A stretch of 64,000 nt of DNA from Aneurinibacillus sp. Ricciae_BoGa-3 (GCF_028421645.1 NZ_CP116887.1:3164001-3228000); one strand, 5' to 3'. Positions 52,261 through 62,679 are shown, counted from the first letter of the stretch. Notes: generated by a model from the sequence alone, not told the origin. Numbers and translations: made by a program.

Positions 52261-53116
52261 GTCGGGTAAGTCGGGGGCATCGCTGCCCCTTTCTCCCCTC
52301 AGAACCGTGCGTGAGCCTTTCAACTCATACGGCTCAAGCCTTCTTTTTCCCCTATCAGAAACGGAGTGTTTCTGATAGGCACGGTCGTTGTTTGATTGTA
52401 TCCGCTTCACTTACAGGGTAAGCGAAGCGTGCGCGGACTAAATGAAAAGGTTAGCATACATCGCTGCACGTTCCTTACGTCAAAAGATAGCCATCAATTT
52501 ACGCTCCATGTTGAAGACCCGTCGGAAGTCTGCACCCTTTCGGGTTCTGTCATGGTAAAAGCCTTTCGACCGACAGTATCCGTCCAGTTATCCCTTTTCT
52601 GGTTTTCCTGTTGCCTTTCGGCATAACGGCATTCGCTTTCTCCGACATCCTTTACCCGTTGACACATCAATAGATATTGCCATCGCTCTACTGCTCACGC
52701 AGATGTCATCGGGCTTACCAAGTTTCCCTTCTCACAGATACGATGGGGACAGGTGGGTTCTTTACTCCGGGTAAGATGTGGATCGTGTCAGAGCGGCATT
52801 ATGACTCCGCTTTTCCTCTTACCAATACCTGAGCTAGGCTGTGTACCATCTCAAGCTAACCTTTACGAAGCTTACAAACCTTCACTTTCGTTCACCGCAA
52901 GCTTGTACCGTAAGGTACAGCCTTACCCATCTTCTCCTAGCAGTATTCCGGACAGTACACTCATCCTCTGTTTCTGCATTTCCCTCATGCAACCAACCCC
53001 TCCGTTACCAGAGACGCTGTTTTTGGCAGAGATAGCCTTTGCGACTAGGCTAGCAGCATACCAGCAAATGAGACTAGCGCTGCACTGTATATATGAAAGC
53101 GATTTACTTGTCGCAC
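52261..53116 (-). mobile_element. Compact group II intron without ORF
   Basis: On the minus strand it starts GTGCGACAAGTAAATCGC at 53116 and ends ...CTTACCCGAC at 52261. Domain V (near 52293-52332) reads GAGCCGTATGAGTTGAAAGG then CTCACGCACGGTTC; domain VI is GGGGCAGCGATGCCCC. In place of an ORF, domain IV is only a hairpin (CCTATCAGAAAC / GTTTCTGATAGG). No reverse transcriptase frame exists in its 856 bp. It is unrelated in class to the intron at 13470-19672, so splicing or mobility would need a maturase from elsewhere. Confidence 0.8.
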
Positions 53117-53190
53117 CATAATGACGATTATCGGACGTTGTTCAACTATCGATTCCCATCCCCCAACAAAAATCCATGTTATATGCTAAC

Positions 53191-53235
53191 GGTGTTTCCC
53201 GAAACGCCTCCATAGTTTAGGGAAACGTTCCCTAA
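53191..53235. promoter_or_regulatory. Two adjacent palindromes
   Basis: GGTGTTTC-CC-GAAACGCC (53191-53208) and TTAGGGAAACGTTCCCTAA (53217-53235), both in non-coding DNA upstream of the gene at 53404. They could be operators or a small RNA; a terminator-like hairpin follows near 53284-53322. Confidence 0.35.
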
Positions 53236-53403
53236 TAAAAACATGTTAGTTAATTTAGTTAAAATGATTAAATAAGAATCAAAAACCTAACAAGACTAAA
53301 CTTGCTTAGTAGGCTTTTTTTTACCGTTTAGGCATTTTCATGAGGGCATATATCTCAATGGAATCATACAATGAGATGGAAACATAATGGAGGAGTGATA
53401 AAA

Positions 53404-53616
53404 GTGTATTATTCACAACCAAACCCGTGGTATTCCCCTTATCAACCGGGTCGGCAAGAAACGATGATGCCTGGAGATATGCAACAAATGAGGGAAATGA
53501 TGAAAGAACACATGAGAATGACGGATGAAATTAGACGAGTGGTGCATGAAATTAATGACAGATGTAGACGTATGGAAGAAAGGATGGACCAAATGCAAGG
53601 CAAAACGATGATGTAG
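53404..53616 (+). CDS. Small Met-rich coiled-coil protein
   Basis: 70 residues from GTG 53404, behind GGAGGAG; an in-frame ATG at 53371 lacks a site. Tyr/Pro-rich start (YYSQPNPWYSPYQPGRQ), then a charged, Met-rich helix (MMPGDMQQMREMMKEHMRMTDEIRRVVHEINDRCRRMEERMDQMQG) likely to form a coiled coil. Thirteen or so Met and one Cys suggest a Cu(I)-binding possibility in this copper-related region. I do not recognise a family. Confidence 0.55.
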   Translation: MYYSQPNPWYSPYQPGRQETMMPGDMQQMREMMKEHMRMTDEIRRVVHEINDRCRRMEERMDQMQGKTMM

Positions 53617-53670
53617 ATATATTTCTAGAAATAAACGAACGTATTCATACTGTGTTGGATAACCCCCTTT

Positions 53671-53898
53671 TTATTTTGATTCATGAAGTATGTTTCGTTT
53701 TAGCCTATATTCTTCTTCATTCATTTCACCTTTGACATACCTTTCTTTTACTATCATAAGAGGATAATCTTCAACATTGCTTTTCTTCATTAACAACCGA
53801 GTAACAACATAAACGGTTGCTCCCACAACAAGTACAAAGAGCAACATCCCAATAAACATCATCATGCACATTATAGTCATCATGGAACCATTCATCAT
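53671..53898 (-). CDS. SHOCT-domain small membrane protein
   Basis: 75 residues. Met-rich N-terminus (MMNGSMMTIMCMMM), one TM helix (~14-36), then VEDYPLMIVKERYVKGEMNEEEYRLKRNIL, the SHOCT motif. A paralogue lies at 60575-60829. SHOCT proteins are widespread beside metal-resistance genes with no settled role. The Met-rich external end may contact Cu/Hg. No clear Shine-Dalgarno. Confidence 0.75.
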   Translation of the reverse strand: MMNGSMMTIMCMMMFIGMLLFVLVVGATVYVVTRLLMKKSNVEDYPLMIVKERYVKGEMNEEEYRLKRNILHESK

Positions 53899-54224
53899 AA
53901 AACAACTCTATTGTTATTACCTTCATTTATGTGTAAATGTTGTTTTTTCTTGTATTTACTGTCTGTCAATAGTCACTATGGTAAATGAACAATTATCAAA
54001 AGTCCCAAATCCGGTCAAGTTGAGCCGTTTTTGGGCTTTTTCCTTTTGGGCAACAATACCAATCATGTTTTGGAAAAAGGAAAGACAAGTACACTTTTTG
54101 TCTTCCCTCTCACTACCTATTCTTTCTTACTGTTGCCCGTGGTCCATCTTTATATTTCTGTCATCTATTTTCATCCTATCAAATAAATTGTGATGGTTGC
54201 CTCCTTTTTTGTACCGTGCAAATG

Positions 54225-54240
54225 TGAAGAAAATATGAAG
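54225..54240 (+). promoter_or_regulatory. TGAAG direct repeat ahead of the intact copper-protein gene
   Basis: Identical 16 bp to 448-463. A further GGTACATAATA lies about 30 bp downstream, as at the first site. Confidence 0.5.
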
Positions 54241-54321
54241 ACCCCTTTTTGTTTAGTAAAAAGGACAAGTGGTACATAATAACTGTTGGAAATCATTCGT
54301 TCACTATAAGGAGGAATAAAA

Positions 54322-54651
54322 ATGACAGCAACCGAAATGCAGAAATGTATCAGGGAATGTTTGGCATGTATAGAAGCATGTAACACTTGTTACGGAGCAT
54401 GCCTTAGGGAAGAAAATGTGGACATGATGAAGCGTTGTATCCAGCTTGACCGTGATTGTGCAGATATCTGTGCATTAGCTGCTCAATATATGGCTTCTCA
54501 AAGCCCTTTCGCTGCCCAGATTTGCCAGCTTTGTGTTGACATTTGTGAAGCCTGTGCAGAAGAATGTGCAAAACACGAAGCCGAACATTGTCAAAGATGT
54601 GCTCAAGCCTGCCGCCGTTGTGCAGAAGCTTGCCGTAAAATGGCAGCATAG
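54322..54651 (+). CDS. Four-helix bundle copper-binding protein (DUF326)
   Basis: 109 residues: TATEMQKCIRECLACIEACNTCYGACL, MKRCIQLDRDCADICALAAQYM, QICQLCVDICEACAEECAKH, HCQRCAQACRRCAEACRKMAA. About 20 Cys placed along the helices line the bundle core and bind Cu(I). The start has AAGGAGG. Its upstream region shares a TGAAG-N6-TGAAG repeat with the remnant at 543. Encoded close to copZ-copA; expected to buffer cytosolic copper. Confidence 0.88.
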   Translation: MTATEMQKCIRECLACIEACNTCYGACLREENVDMMKRCIQLDRDCADICALAAQYMASQSPFAAQICQLCVDICEACAEECAKHEAEHCQRCAQACRRCAEACRKMAA

Positions 54652-54743
54652 AACTCCCCTTCTTCTTTTTTTACGGTGTTATCTTATCAAAATCACGTAT
54701 CAGTCTCTTTGATAGGAATGAAAGAAAAAACAAAGAAAATGAG

Positions 54744-54782
54744 AAAAAAGCCGTTTGATCTTGATTCGAAACGGCTTTTTTC
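54744..54782 (+). terminator. Terminator of the copper-protein gene
   Basis: AAAAAAGCCGTTT / AAACGGCTTTTTT stem. Confidence 0.85.
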
Positions 54783-54900
54783 TTTACTAGACTTCTGGAA
54801 TATAGGGTATAAAACCGACGAGGAAGGACATAACAAAAAGTAAATTATTACATCTATTTATTGGCACGAAGTGGTTTTACAAGTATCGTATGTAAAGAAT

Positions 54901-54937
54901 AGACACCGGGTTTATCCATTTAGAGAACCCGGTGTCT
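54901..54937 (-). terminator. Terminator of copZ
   Basis: AGACACCGGGTT / AACCCGGTGTCT perfect stem directly after the copZ stop; weak T run. Confidence 0.7.
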
Positions 54938-54942
54938 TATGG

Positions 54943-55149
54943 TTATTCAGCTTCAAATCCAGCGTCTTCAACCGCTTTTTTCAAATCACTTGGGGATGTT
55001 TTCCCTTCATCATAGGTGACTGTAGCTTGGTGTTTGGCAAGGTCTACATCCGCTTTTTGTACACCTTCCACTCCCTGAAGGGATTTTGTCACAGAGTTCA
55101 CACAAGCTTGACATGTCATTCCCTTGACTTTAATCGTAGCTGTACTCAT
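54943..55149 (-). CDS. copZ: Copper chaperone CopZ
   Basis: 68 residues from ATG 55149 (GGAGGTGG upstream). A single HMA fold: TIKVKGMTCQACVNSVTKSLQGVEGV with the MTCQAC Cu(I) site; ends DLKKAVEDAGFEAE. It passes copper to the CopA ATPase encoded just upstream (21 bp), and the two form an operon. Confidence 0.94.
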   Translation of the reverse strand: MSTATIKVKGMTCQACVNSVTKSLQGVEGVQKADVDLAKHQATVTYDEGKTSPSDLKKAVEDAGFEAE

Positions 55150-55170
55150 AAATGTTTCCACCTCCTTTCA

Positions 55171-57588
55171 TTAATCACGAGCTGACCTCCAACGTTTTAA
55201 TAACAAGGAATTAGAAACCACACTAACCGAGCTAAGCGCCATTGCTGCTCCCGCAATAACCGGGCTTACCACACCAAAGGCAGCAAACGGAATACCAATT
55301 GTGTTATACCCAAACGCCCAAAACAGATTTTGCTTGATTTTACGCATGGTTGCCTTTGATAAGCGAATCGCATCCACGATGCTTGATAAATCCCCACGCA
55401 TGAGCGTAACATCTGCAGCCTCTATGGCTACGTCCGTACCCGTGCCCATGGCCATTCCGACATCCGCCCCAGCAAGAGCAGGGGCATCGTTAATTCCATC
55501 CCCGGACATAGCCACTACTTTTCCTTCATTTTTTAAGCGCATCACATGTTCAATTTTGTGTTCAGGTAACACTTCTGCAATCACATGATTAACGTCAATT
55601 TCGACCTGTTTCGCTATCGCTTCTGCGGTATGCCTGTTATCTCCGGTTACCATAAAGACTTCGATTCCCATTTCATGCAACTCGTGAATGGCTTGAGCTG
55701 ACGTTTCCTTGATGGTATCCGCAACAGCGATTATCCCCGCTAACTGACCATTTTTGGCAATCATCATAGCGGTTTTTCCTTCTTTTTCGAGCTGCTCCAT
55801 CCGTAGGGTTGATTCATGCACATCCACACCTTGTTGAGCCATGAGTTTTAGATTTCCAACATGTACCTTCGTACCTTCTATGAGTACTTCTATACCATGG
55901 CCTGGGATGGCATTGAAATTGGAGGTATCTAGAAACTCAATCTTCTGTTTTTCTGCATATTCGACAATGGATCGACCTAATGGATGCTCTGAGCCCTTTT
56001 CTGCACTGGCAACAAGCTGTAATAATTGATTTTTTGATTGATCTCCAATGGTTATTAAATCGGTCACTTCTGGTTTACCTTTGGTAATCGTTCCTGTTTT
56101 ATCAAGCACGACAGCATTAATCTTTTGCGCTTGTTCGAGCGATCCTCCGTCTTTTATCAGGATCCCCATCTCTGCACCCTTTCCTGTTCCCACCATAATC
56201 GCGGTCGGTGTAGCGAGACCTAATGAACAAGGACAGGCAATGACAAGAACCGCTACAGCATGAACAATGGCTGAAGTTAACCCTCCGGTAAAATACCATG
56301 CAATAAACGTAACGGCTGCAATTCCCAAAACAATCGGCACAAAGATCCCGGCAACGGTGTCGGCAAGTCGCTGAATCGGTGCTTTTGAACCTTGGGCTTG
56401 ATCGACCATCTTAATAATTTGGGCGAGGGCTGTGTCTTTCCCAACCTTTGTGGCTCTAAACCGGAACGCCCCTTCTTGATTAATGGTAGCCCCAATCACC
56501 TGATCTCCCTCTGATTTTGAAACAGGAAAGCTTTCACCGGTTAACATGGATTCATCCACGGTCGTTTGACCGTTTAGAATGATGCCATCAACCGGAACTT
56601 TCTCCCCAGGACGAACGATGATTTCATTGCCAACTACTACTTGCTCTAAAGGAATTTCAACCTCTTTCCCTTCCCTTATCACGCGAGCCGTTTTCGCCTG
56701 AAGTTGAATCAGACTCTTGATCGCTTCTGAAGTCTGTCTTTTCGCTTTATGTTCGAGGACTTTCCCAAGTAAGATCAGGGTTGTAATCATTGCCGATGTA
56801 TCAAAGTAAACCATTCCATCTATACCTAACAGCATTAAACCAAGACTATAGAAATAGGCGGCTGAAGTTCCTAGGGACACCAATACGTCCATGTTTGGTG
56901 CCCCACCGCGTAGCGCATGATAGGCCCCCTTGTAGAATCGCCAACCCACCCAAAATTGAACAGGTGTGGCCAGAGCAAACTGGACCCAAACGGGAAGCAT
57001 AAACGCCCAGGGCGTAAACTGACTTAGCATCTGAATGACAAGCGGAAGACTTAACAGGATACCGGCATAAAGGGAAATCTTTAGCTTACGATACTCCCTC
57101 TGCTGGTCTTCCCGTTCTTGTCCTAGATTGGATTCTGCTGATTGCACAGCTGAATACCCTGTTTTCTTTATAACTCGAATCATGTCCTGGACATCTGTTA
57201 GGGCAGGATTAAACTTAATCATTGCCTTTTCACTAGCCAGGTTCACGTTGGCCTTCACCACTCCAGGTGCTTTGCCTAAATTATTTTCAATGCGGGTGGC
57301 ACAAGCAGCACAGGTCATGCCTTGAATATTTAATTCAACCATTTCGTTTTCCACATCATAGCCCGTTTTTTGGATGGTCTCGACTAACTTTCCAGGTGTT
57401 ACCTGAGTAGGGTCAAAGGAGATCGACGCTTTTTCTGAAGCAAGATTGATATTGGCCTGTTTTACCCCCGCTACTTTATTTAAGTTTTTCTCGATACGGG
57501 TGGCACAAGCTGCACAGGTCATTCCCGTTATATTCAGGTCGACATGATCAGCGTTTGTTTGCGGACGACCCGTTGCCTCTTTGAGCAT
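55171..57588 (-). CDS. copA: Copper-exporting P1B-type ATPase CopA
   Basis: 805 residues from ATG 57588 (GGAGGG upstream). Two N-terminal HMA domains, each [12 protein letters not shown] (~12-75 and ~80-145), eight TM helices, MLTGESFPV (A-domain TGES), [11 protein letters not shown] (CPC in TM6), [11 protein letters not shown] (phosphorylated Asp), GHG loop with SEHPLG, and [16 protein letters not shown]. This motif set specifies Cu(I) export (class 1B-1). An inverted repeat TATACC-N7-GGTATA lies upstream (57685-57703). Followed by copZ. Confidence 0.96.
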   Translation of the reverse strand: MLKEATGRPQTNADHVDLNITGMTCAACATRIEKNLNKVAGVKQANINLASEKASISFDPTQVTPGKLVETIQKTGYDVENEMVELNIQGMTCAACATRIENNLGKAPGVVKANVNLASEKAMIKFNPALTDVQDMIRVIKKTGYSAVQSAESNLGQEREDQQREYRKLKISLYAGILLSLPLVIQMLSQFTPWAFMLPVWVQFALATPVQFWVGWRFYKGAYHALRGGAPNMDVLVSLGTSAAYFYSLGLMLLGIDGMVYFDTSAMITTLILLGKVLEHKAKRQTSEAIKSLIQLQAKTARVIREGKEVEIPLEQVVVGNEIIVRPGEKVPVDGIILNGQTTVDESMLTGESFPVSKSEGDQVIGATINQEGAFRFRATKVGKDTALAQIIKMVDQAQGSKAPIQRLADTVAGIFVPIVLGIAAVTFIAWYFTGGLTSAIVHAVAVLVIACPCSLGLATPTAIMVGTGKGAEMGILIKDGGSLEQAQKINAVVLDKTGTITKGKPEVTDLITIGDQSKNQLLQLVASAEKGSEHPLGRSIVEYAEKQKIEFLDTSNFNAIPGHGIEVLIEGTKVHVGNLKLMAQQGVDVHESTLRMEQLEKEGKTAMMIAKNGQLAGIIAVADTIKETSAQAIHELHEMGIEVFMVTGDNRHTAEAIAKQVEIDVNHVIAEVLPEHKIEHVMRLKNEGKVVAMSGDGINDAPALAGADVGMAMGTGTDVAIEAADVTLMRGDLSSIVDAIRLSKATMRKIKQNLFWAFGYNTIGIPFAAFGVVSPVIAGAAMALSSVSVVSNSLLLKRWRSARD

Positions 57589-57684
57589 TTGTAAATCCCT
57601 CCTTACGTTTAGTATTAGACTGGTTACATCAAACAACCCGAGTGGCTGAGCTTTTTTGTTAAATGAGCTAACACAATAAATTAC

Positions 57685-57703
57685 TATACCGTTGTAAGGT
57701 ATA
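57685..57703 (-). promoter_or_regulatory. Probable CsoR operator of copA-copZ
   Basis: TATACC-GTTGTAA-GGTATA, perfect 6-bp arms about 100 bp before copA and directly downstream of csoR in the same orientation. Confidence 0.5.
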
Positions 57704-57795
57704 TTTTAAAGAAAACAAAGGTAGAATGAACCATTGTAAACAATTCAACCTTACCTTAGAGATTCGCAGTTAATAATTTCGTCCAGTTGTGCAGG

Positions 57796-58125
57796 TTATT
57801 TGATTAATTTATTCATGGTTTTAAGAAGCTCATCAATGACTTCTTGATCTCCTTCTTGAATGCGTTCTATAACACAACTTTTCATGTGACCTTCAAGTAA
57901 CAGTTTTCCAACCCCATTTAGAGCGGATTGAATGGCCGCAATTTGGTTGAGTACATCGTCACAATACGTGTCTTTTTCAATCATTCCTCTTACGCCTCTA
58001 ATTTGACCTTCGATACGGTTTAAACGAGTTATTAAGTTCGACTTGATTTTAACCGAATGATGACTTTTTCGATCCGTTGTCGGTGAACAACATGTCTCTA
58101 TTTCCATCGTTTGATTTTCATCCAC
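57796..58125 (-). CDS. csoR: Copper-sensing repressor CsoR
   Basis: 109 residues from GTG 58125 (AGAGGTGG upstream); longer in-frame starts lack a site. Four-helix CsoR/RcnR fold: NLITRLNRIEGQIRGVRGMIEKDTYCDDVLNQIAAIQSAL and LLEGHMKSCVIERIQEG. The Cu(I) ligands Cys (YCDD), His (GHMK) and Cys (KSCV) are all in place. The N-terminal tail also contains ETCCSP. Copper binding releases it from DNA and derepresses copA-copZ downstream. Confidence 0.93.
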   Translation of the reverse strand: MDENQTMEIETCCSPTTDRKSHHSVKIKSNLITRLNRIEGQIRGVRGMIEKDTYCDDVLNQIAAIQSALNGVGKLLLEGHMKSCVIERIQEGDQEVIDELLKTMNKLIK

Positions 58126-58199
58126 GTAAATACCACCTCTTCTTTTATTACAAGAGATAAGACCTTTCTTATCCCTACGGTGTATGACTATCCTTATAC

Positions 58200-58221
58200 T
58201 ACCATACCCCAGCACCGTATA
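58200..58221 (-). promoter_or_regulatory. CsoR-type operator of csoR
   Basis: On the minus strand TATACGGTGCT followed by GGGGTATGGTA. The GGGGTATGGTA half equals that of the known Bacillus CsoR site (as I recall it, TACCCTACGGGGGTATGGTA). Autoregulation is likely. Confidence 0.6.
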
Positions 58222-58313
58222 TCAACAATGTTTTTTATTGTTATTCTCTCCAGCGTTTTTTATAAAAGAAAAAAACAAAATGCCGGCGGGACTAAGGTCC
58301 TCACTCATTTGCA

Positions 58314-58345
58314 ATTATAAAGCATGTACCTTAGTACGGAGTCAA
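58314..58345 (-). promoter_or_regulatory. MerR-type promoter upstream of csoR (orphan mer-like)
   Basis: Minus strand: TTGACT (58340-58345), 20-bp spacer with dyad GTACTAAGGTAC, TATAAT (58314-58319). The long spacer is the hallmark of MerR-activated promoters. It matches the merR promoter at 63097-63128 at most spacer positions (CTCnGTA...GTACATG). No mer gene follows; csoR is next. Confidence 0.65.
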
Positions 58346-58726
58346 TGGGTTTGAAACATTTTTTTATCTATGCTTAAAGTTTTTCTTGTTTTTAGTGCAA
58401 GATGAAATCCGGTTTTAACAGTGAGCGCACATAACTGTTTCTTTATTTCTTGATTTATAACTGCTCCATTTTCTTTGCTTTTTTCCTTGGCCAAGTAAAA
58501 GTGATCTCATAATGTGACAATTAATCCAAGAAGAACTAACAATTATCCCTTTCCTATGTCTCCAACTTCCAGGTCATTTGATTATAGAATTACCCTTAAT
58601 TGGTTATTTAATAAAAGAAAAGGTTTCGAAATTCTGTGTTTGTATCAAACAAAAAGGAGTAAGGAAGCTTTTTAGATAAATTTATTTGGGGTAAATAAGA
58701 CCGTGTAAACAATACATACAGACAGG
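58346..58726. other. Gap without a supported gene
   Basis: AT-rich spacer between the MerR-type promoter and the TauE-like gene; nothing recognised. Confidence 0.4.
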
Positions 58727-59599
58727 ATGATGAGCATGCAAGGAATCTTTCGGTATTGGTATTTGTTCCCTATTTCTATTGCCATTGCCACGCTTGCGAT
58801 ATCAAGCGGTATTGGAGGCGCGGTGTTTTTCTCCCCACTCTTTATGCTGGGATTAAAGGTAGACCCTTATACGGCGATCGGTGCTGGTTTGATCACCGAG
58901 CTGTTTGGATTTAGCTCGGGATTAATAGGCTATATGAAAAGAAAAACAATCGATTATAAATTTGGAAAACATTTGCTGCTTTTTTCGATTCCAGCATCGA
59001 CGATTGGCGTCTTTTTATCCGCTTATTTGCCAAAAGATTTGTTAATGACAGTTTTTGCAATTGGCATTATTTTAGTTGGCTGGCAACTTTATTTATCGTA
59101 TAAACAAGATCAAAAAGAAAAAAGTCAATTTAATATTGTTCTTAACGTAACCAACCAGTTCGAATCTGAAATCGTTGACCAATAAGGGAACGTATATAGG
59201 TACACGATATGCGATAAGCCACTTGCGTGTTTTTTTGCGTTTGTCGGCGGGATGTTTTTCGGAATGATTTCAGTAGGACTTGCCGAACTTCAAGAATACC
59301 AGTTATTAGTACGATGTCGTATTCCCACACCCATCTCGGTTGCCACCTCGATTTTTTTAGTCGCTCTTACTGTAATTTGTGTTTCAATTGTACGTATTTT
59401 CGTTGACATTGGTAAGGCTAATTATGAAGCATTGATGTTGATTGGGAAAATCATCTTATTTACAGCTCCGGGCGTCCTAGTCGGCGGACAAATCGGCCCT
59501 TGGGTTCAACATAAAGTAGATCCTGATTTGATGAAGTTGATTATTGCTATCCTGTTAGTTTTAGTTGGCTTATTTTTACTTATTACGAAAATGCTTTAA
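58727..59599 (+). pseudogene. TauE/SafE-family exporter with one in-frame stop
   Basis: One frame encodes a sulfite exporter TauE/SafE-type protein: SSGIGGAVFFSPLFMLGLKVDPYTAIGAGLITELFGFSSG, second repeat FVGGMFFGMISVGLAELQEYQLLVRCRIPTPISVATS, then GQIGPWVQHKVDPDLMK. A single TAA (59183-59185) splits it in the loop between the halves (DQ-stop-GNVYRY); no frameshift. Without that codon it would be 290 residues with seven or eight TM helices. It may be recent inactivation or a sequencing error. Confidence 0.75.
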
Positions 59600-59848
59600 T
59601 TAGGCATATGCCAAAAAAAAACGGGGTGCTGATATGAAAAAGCCACTTACTTTAATGAAAACCACGTGACTGACTGGTTTACGGTTGAGCTCGGGGATTT
59701 TCATTTTCAAAGATGGTTTATGTCTCCTTTATGTTTTCATCAGTGGCAAACCCTTCCTCAATCTAAGCAACCTGCAGACAGGGATGAGACTTTTTATTCA
59801 TAAGTTTCCTAACCATAAAGTGATGTTAACCTAAAAGAGGAATTTATA
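59600..59848. other. Short decayed coding traces
   Basis: After GGGGTGCTGAT, ATG 59634 gives MKKPLTLMKTT and a stop; another frame reads NENHVTDWFTVELGDFHFQRWFMSPLCFHQW. It may be the remnant of a small gene; no family recognised. Confidence 0.3.
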
Positions 59849-60511
59849 TTATTTGTTCTTCATTTTTAATTTTATGATTCTTATCATAAAGACTAAAAGG
59901 ATGACAACGATAGCAAGCCCCACTAAGTACCAATTTTCTTTCATTGTATTTTGATATAACCAAGCCATTACGATCATGGGTGGTACAATTCCAATTCCCG
60001 TTGTCCATGTAAACTGCCAAAACGTCAATTGTGTTAACCCTGCTCCATAATTTAGTAAGTTAAAAGAAAATAAGGGAATAAATCTCAAGATAAAAATTCC
60101 CAAAACCCCGTTTTTTTGAAACCATTGATCGAAACGCTTTATCTTCTCAATAGAAACAAACCGTTTGACAAAAGAACGTCCGTAAAATTTTGCCAAGTAA
60201 AACGAAAAATAAGCTCCCAAAATGGAACCAATCCATGTATAGATAAACCCTAAAATCAGACCATAAAGATAAATATTGGCAAAAAAAATGATTTCAGAAG
60301 GAATAAAAAGAATACTATGCAGGACCATAAAAAAGATTGACATTACCGGACCCCAAAAACCAAAGGAACGAATGTATTCTTTAAAGCTTTCTGATCCATG
60401 ATTGGTAAATAGCTGTACAATGAAATGACGAAGAGAAGTTATCAACAAACTCATCGAAATCAGTACAACAACAATACCTGTGATAATCAATCGAAAGTGA
60501 TTCGATTTCAT
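59849..60511 (-). CDS. TVP38/TMEM64-family membrane protein
   Basis: 220 residues with about six TM helices: HSILFIPSEIIFFANIYLYGLILGFIYTWIGSILGAYFSFYLAKFYGRSF and ILRFIPLFSFNLLNYGAGLT, the family's central motif. Start behind GAGGTG. It lies downstream of merA and a SHOCT protein on the same strand and probably belongs to the mer transcript. A mercury transport role is inferred from position only; the classical MerT/MerP are absent. Confidence 0.8.
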   Translation of the reverse strand: MKSNHFRLIITGIVVVLISMSLLITSLRHFIVQLFTNHGSESFKEYIRSFGFWGPVMSIFFMVLHSILFIPSEIIFFANIYLYGLILGFIYTWIGSILGAYFSFYLAKFYGRSFVKRFVSIEKIKRFDQWFQKNGVLGIFILRFIPLFSFNLLNYGAGLTQLTFWQFTWTTGIGIVPPMIVMAWLYQNTMKENWYLVGLAIVVILLVFMIRIIKLKMKNK

Positions 60512-60574
60512 TTTTTACACCTCAGTCACTTATAAATAAGGAAAAGGGCGAAAGTAAAAATCGCCCCTCAGCAT

Positions 60575-60829
60575 CTAAACTTTTTTTAATAACTTTCGTT
60601 TTTCTTTGTATTCTTCCTCGCTAATTTCACCTTTTACATAACGTTCGTTTAATATCATTAAAGGATGATCTTCCACCTTATTCTTTCTGATGAGGAAACG
60701 AACCACAAAATAAATGGTGAGTCCCACCACAATGATCAAGAGTAATATACCCAGCAACATCATCAAGCCCATTCCTATCATCATTGAACCACCCATCATT
60801 GATGAACCATTCATCATACCGTTGTTCAT
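60575..60829 (-). CDS. SHOCT-domain small membrane protein
   Basis: 84 residues: Met/Gly-rich N-terminus (MNNGMMNGSSMMGGSMMIGMG), TM helix (~20-45), SHOCT motif (EDHPLMILNERYVKGEISEEEYKEKRKLL). GGGAGCG precedes the ATG. Paralogue of 53671-53898, here in the mer gene group. The soft Met cluster may bind Hg or Cu; unproven. Confidence 0.78.
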   Translation of the reverse strand: MNNGMMNGSSMMGGSMMIGMGLMMLLGILLLIIVVGLTIYFVVRFLIRKNKVEDHPLMILNERYVKGEISEEEYKEKRKLLKKV

Positions 60830-61006
60830 CCCTAATCGCTCCCTTTACGTTGATACTCCTGATCTCTCAATTCATTTAATCCTCAAGTAATTAATCATTT
60901 CGATTTTCCACGGATTCTAATTTCTTTGCTAAATCATTCTGACCTTGATTTCCTGTATGTTAGGGGATTAACTTCGACTTAATTAGATGTTTGTTTTTTA
61001 GAAGTA

Positions 61007-62647
61007 CTATCCTGCACAACAAGATAATTTGGAAACATCTTTATCAAATGTAAGGGCTGCTAATTTCAATCCTTCCGCCATTGTTAAATAAGGCGCAAGA
61101 CTTTCGCGAATATCTTCCACGGTTAATCCAAACTTTACAGCCAATGTCCCAGCATAAATAACATCTCCTGCATTTTCAGCAACAACATGAACGCCTAATA
61201 TTTTAAGTGTTTTTGCATCTGCTACTAGTTTAAAAACACCTGTCGTTTCCCGATTGACGAGGGCTCTGGGTACGGTGTCTAACGGCAAAACGGATGTTTT
61301 AGTTTCGAAACCTCTTTCTTTTGCCTGTTGTTCAGTTAAGCCAACCGTTGCAATAGATGGGGAAGTAAACGTGACGCCTGGAACAACTTCTAAATTTACT
61401 TTTCGATTGAGTCCTCCGATGGCATTATCCGCGGCAAGTCCACCCTGATAAGCAGCTACATAAACAAATTGCGGACCAAGGGTTACATCACCTGCGGCAT
61501 AAATTCGCTCATTAGCGGTTTTGGAATATTCATCAATGACGATTTCACCACGAGAGCCAACTTTAACGCCAGCTTCATGTAAATTCAAGCTTTGTGTATT
61601 CGGTGTCCGTCCTGTTGCAACAAGCAGTTGTTCTGATTCAATGATTCGTTTCTTGCCATTAATCTCAACATGAACCTTCTTAATATCTCCATCTTGTTCT
61701 ATACGTTCATAGGTTACACCGGTAATTACGTTGATTCCTTGCTCTGTAAATGCTTGCATAATGGCTTCCGAAATTTCAGGATCGTATTCTTTTAACAGGC
61801 GCTCGCTTCTTTGCACTAACGTTACTTCTGCGCCTAAATGATGAAACAGTTGTCCTAATTCCATGCCGATATATCCAGAACCAATAACCGTAAGACGTTT
61901 TGGCACCTTTTTTAATTCCAGTAAAGTAGTGCTTGTTAAATAATCTACATCCTCTAACCCAGCAATAGTAGGAATAGATGGAGAAGCACCTGTGGCTATT
62001 AAAAATCGTTTTGCAGTCACGTGCTTGCCATTCACTTCCACTGTTTTTTCATCTACAAATCTCGCTTCACCTTTTATTAATTCAAAACCGTACTCACCAA
62101 TTAAATTCTCATACTTTTGATTTCGAAGCTCAGTTACCAATTCATTTTTTTGCTTTATTAAGGGTGCTAAATCAACATCGGCTGCAGAAGTGTGTAATCC
62201 CATAAATGGATTGTTTTTAGCTAAATGATTGATTTCGCCAGCTCTTAGCAGGGTTTTGGAAGGAACACATCCGATATTAACACACGTTCCACCTACCGTT
62301 CCTCGTTCGATCATCGCAACCTTTGCGCCATATTCCACAGCTTTAATGGCGGATGAAAAGGCTGCACCACCCGAACCAATGATGATGTAGTCATAATCAA
62401 CTTCATCATCTAACACAACTTTTTCTTGCGATTGTACTTCTTCAACAGCTCCTGGTTGATATTTTGCTTCTGCAATCGCTTTTTTCGCTGTTTCAACCTC
62501 TACACCATTTGGTAACTCAAACACAGCTTCCCCTCGGCGGAAATTTGCTTCAATACTCTTTGCACCTATATTTTCGAGAGCAACTGACACATGTTCTTCA
62601 CAACCTGTACATGTCATTCCTTCAACTTTAACTCGATATTTTTTCAT
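61007..62647 (-). CDS. merA: Mercuric reductase MerA
   Basis: 546 residues. N-terminal HMA domain with [10 protein letters not shown] (~10-19), linker, FAD motif [15 protein letters not shown], redox pair [21 protein letters not shown] motif [31 protein letters not shown], and the C-terminal vicinal Cys (LSCCAG) that delivers Hg(II). All catalytic cysteines are present. It reduces Hg(II) to Hg(0) with NADPH in the cytosol. GAGGAGGG upstream. Second gene after merR in the operon that reads leftwards. Confidence 0.97.
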   Translation of the reverse strand: MKKYRVKVEGMTCTGCEEHVSVALENIGAKSIEANFRRGEAVFELPNGVEVETAKKAIAEAKYQPGAVEEVQSQEKVVLDDEVDYDYIIIGSGGAAFSSAIKAVEYGAKVAMIERGTVGGTCVNIGCVPSKTLLRAGEINHLAKNNPFMGLHTSAADVDLAPLIKQKNELVTELRNQKYENLIGEYGFELIKGEARFVDEKTVEVNGKHVTAKRFLIATGASPSIPTIAGLEDVDYLTSTTLLELKKVPKRLTVIGSGYIGMELGQLFHHLGAEVTLVQRSERLLKEYDPEISEAIMQAFTEQGINVITGVTYERIEQDGDIKKVHVEINGKKRIIESEQLLVATGRTPNTQSLNLHEAGVKVGSRGEIVIDEYSKTANERIYAAGDVTLGPQFVYVAAYQGGLAADNAIGGLNRKVNLEVVPGVTFTSPSIATVGLTEQQAKERGFETKTSVLPLDTVPRALVNRETTGVFKLVADAKTLKILGVHVVAENAGDVIYAGTLAVKFGLTVEDIRESLAPYLTMAEGLKLAALTFDKDVSKLSCCAG

Positions 62648-62679
62648 TTAAAATCCCTCCTCGCGCAGAAATAAATAAC

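Noticed and set aside
52753..53121. Open frame of 122 codons on the plus strand
   Set aside because: It lies within the group II intron, antisense to its ribozyme domains, and encodes nothing recognisable.
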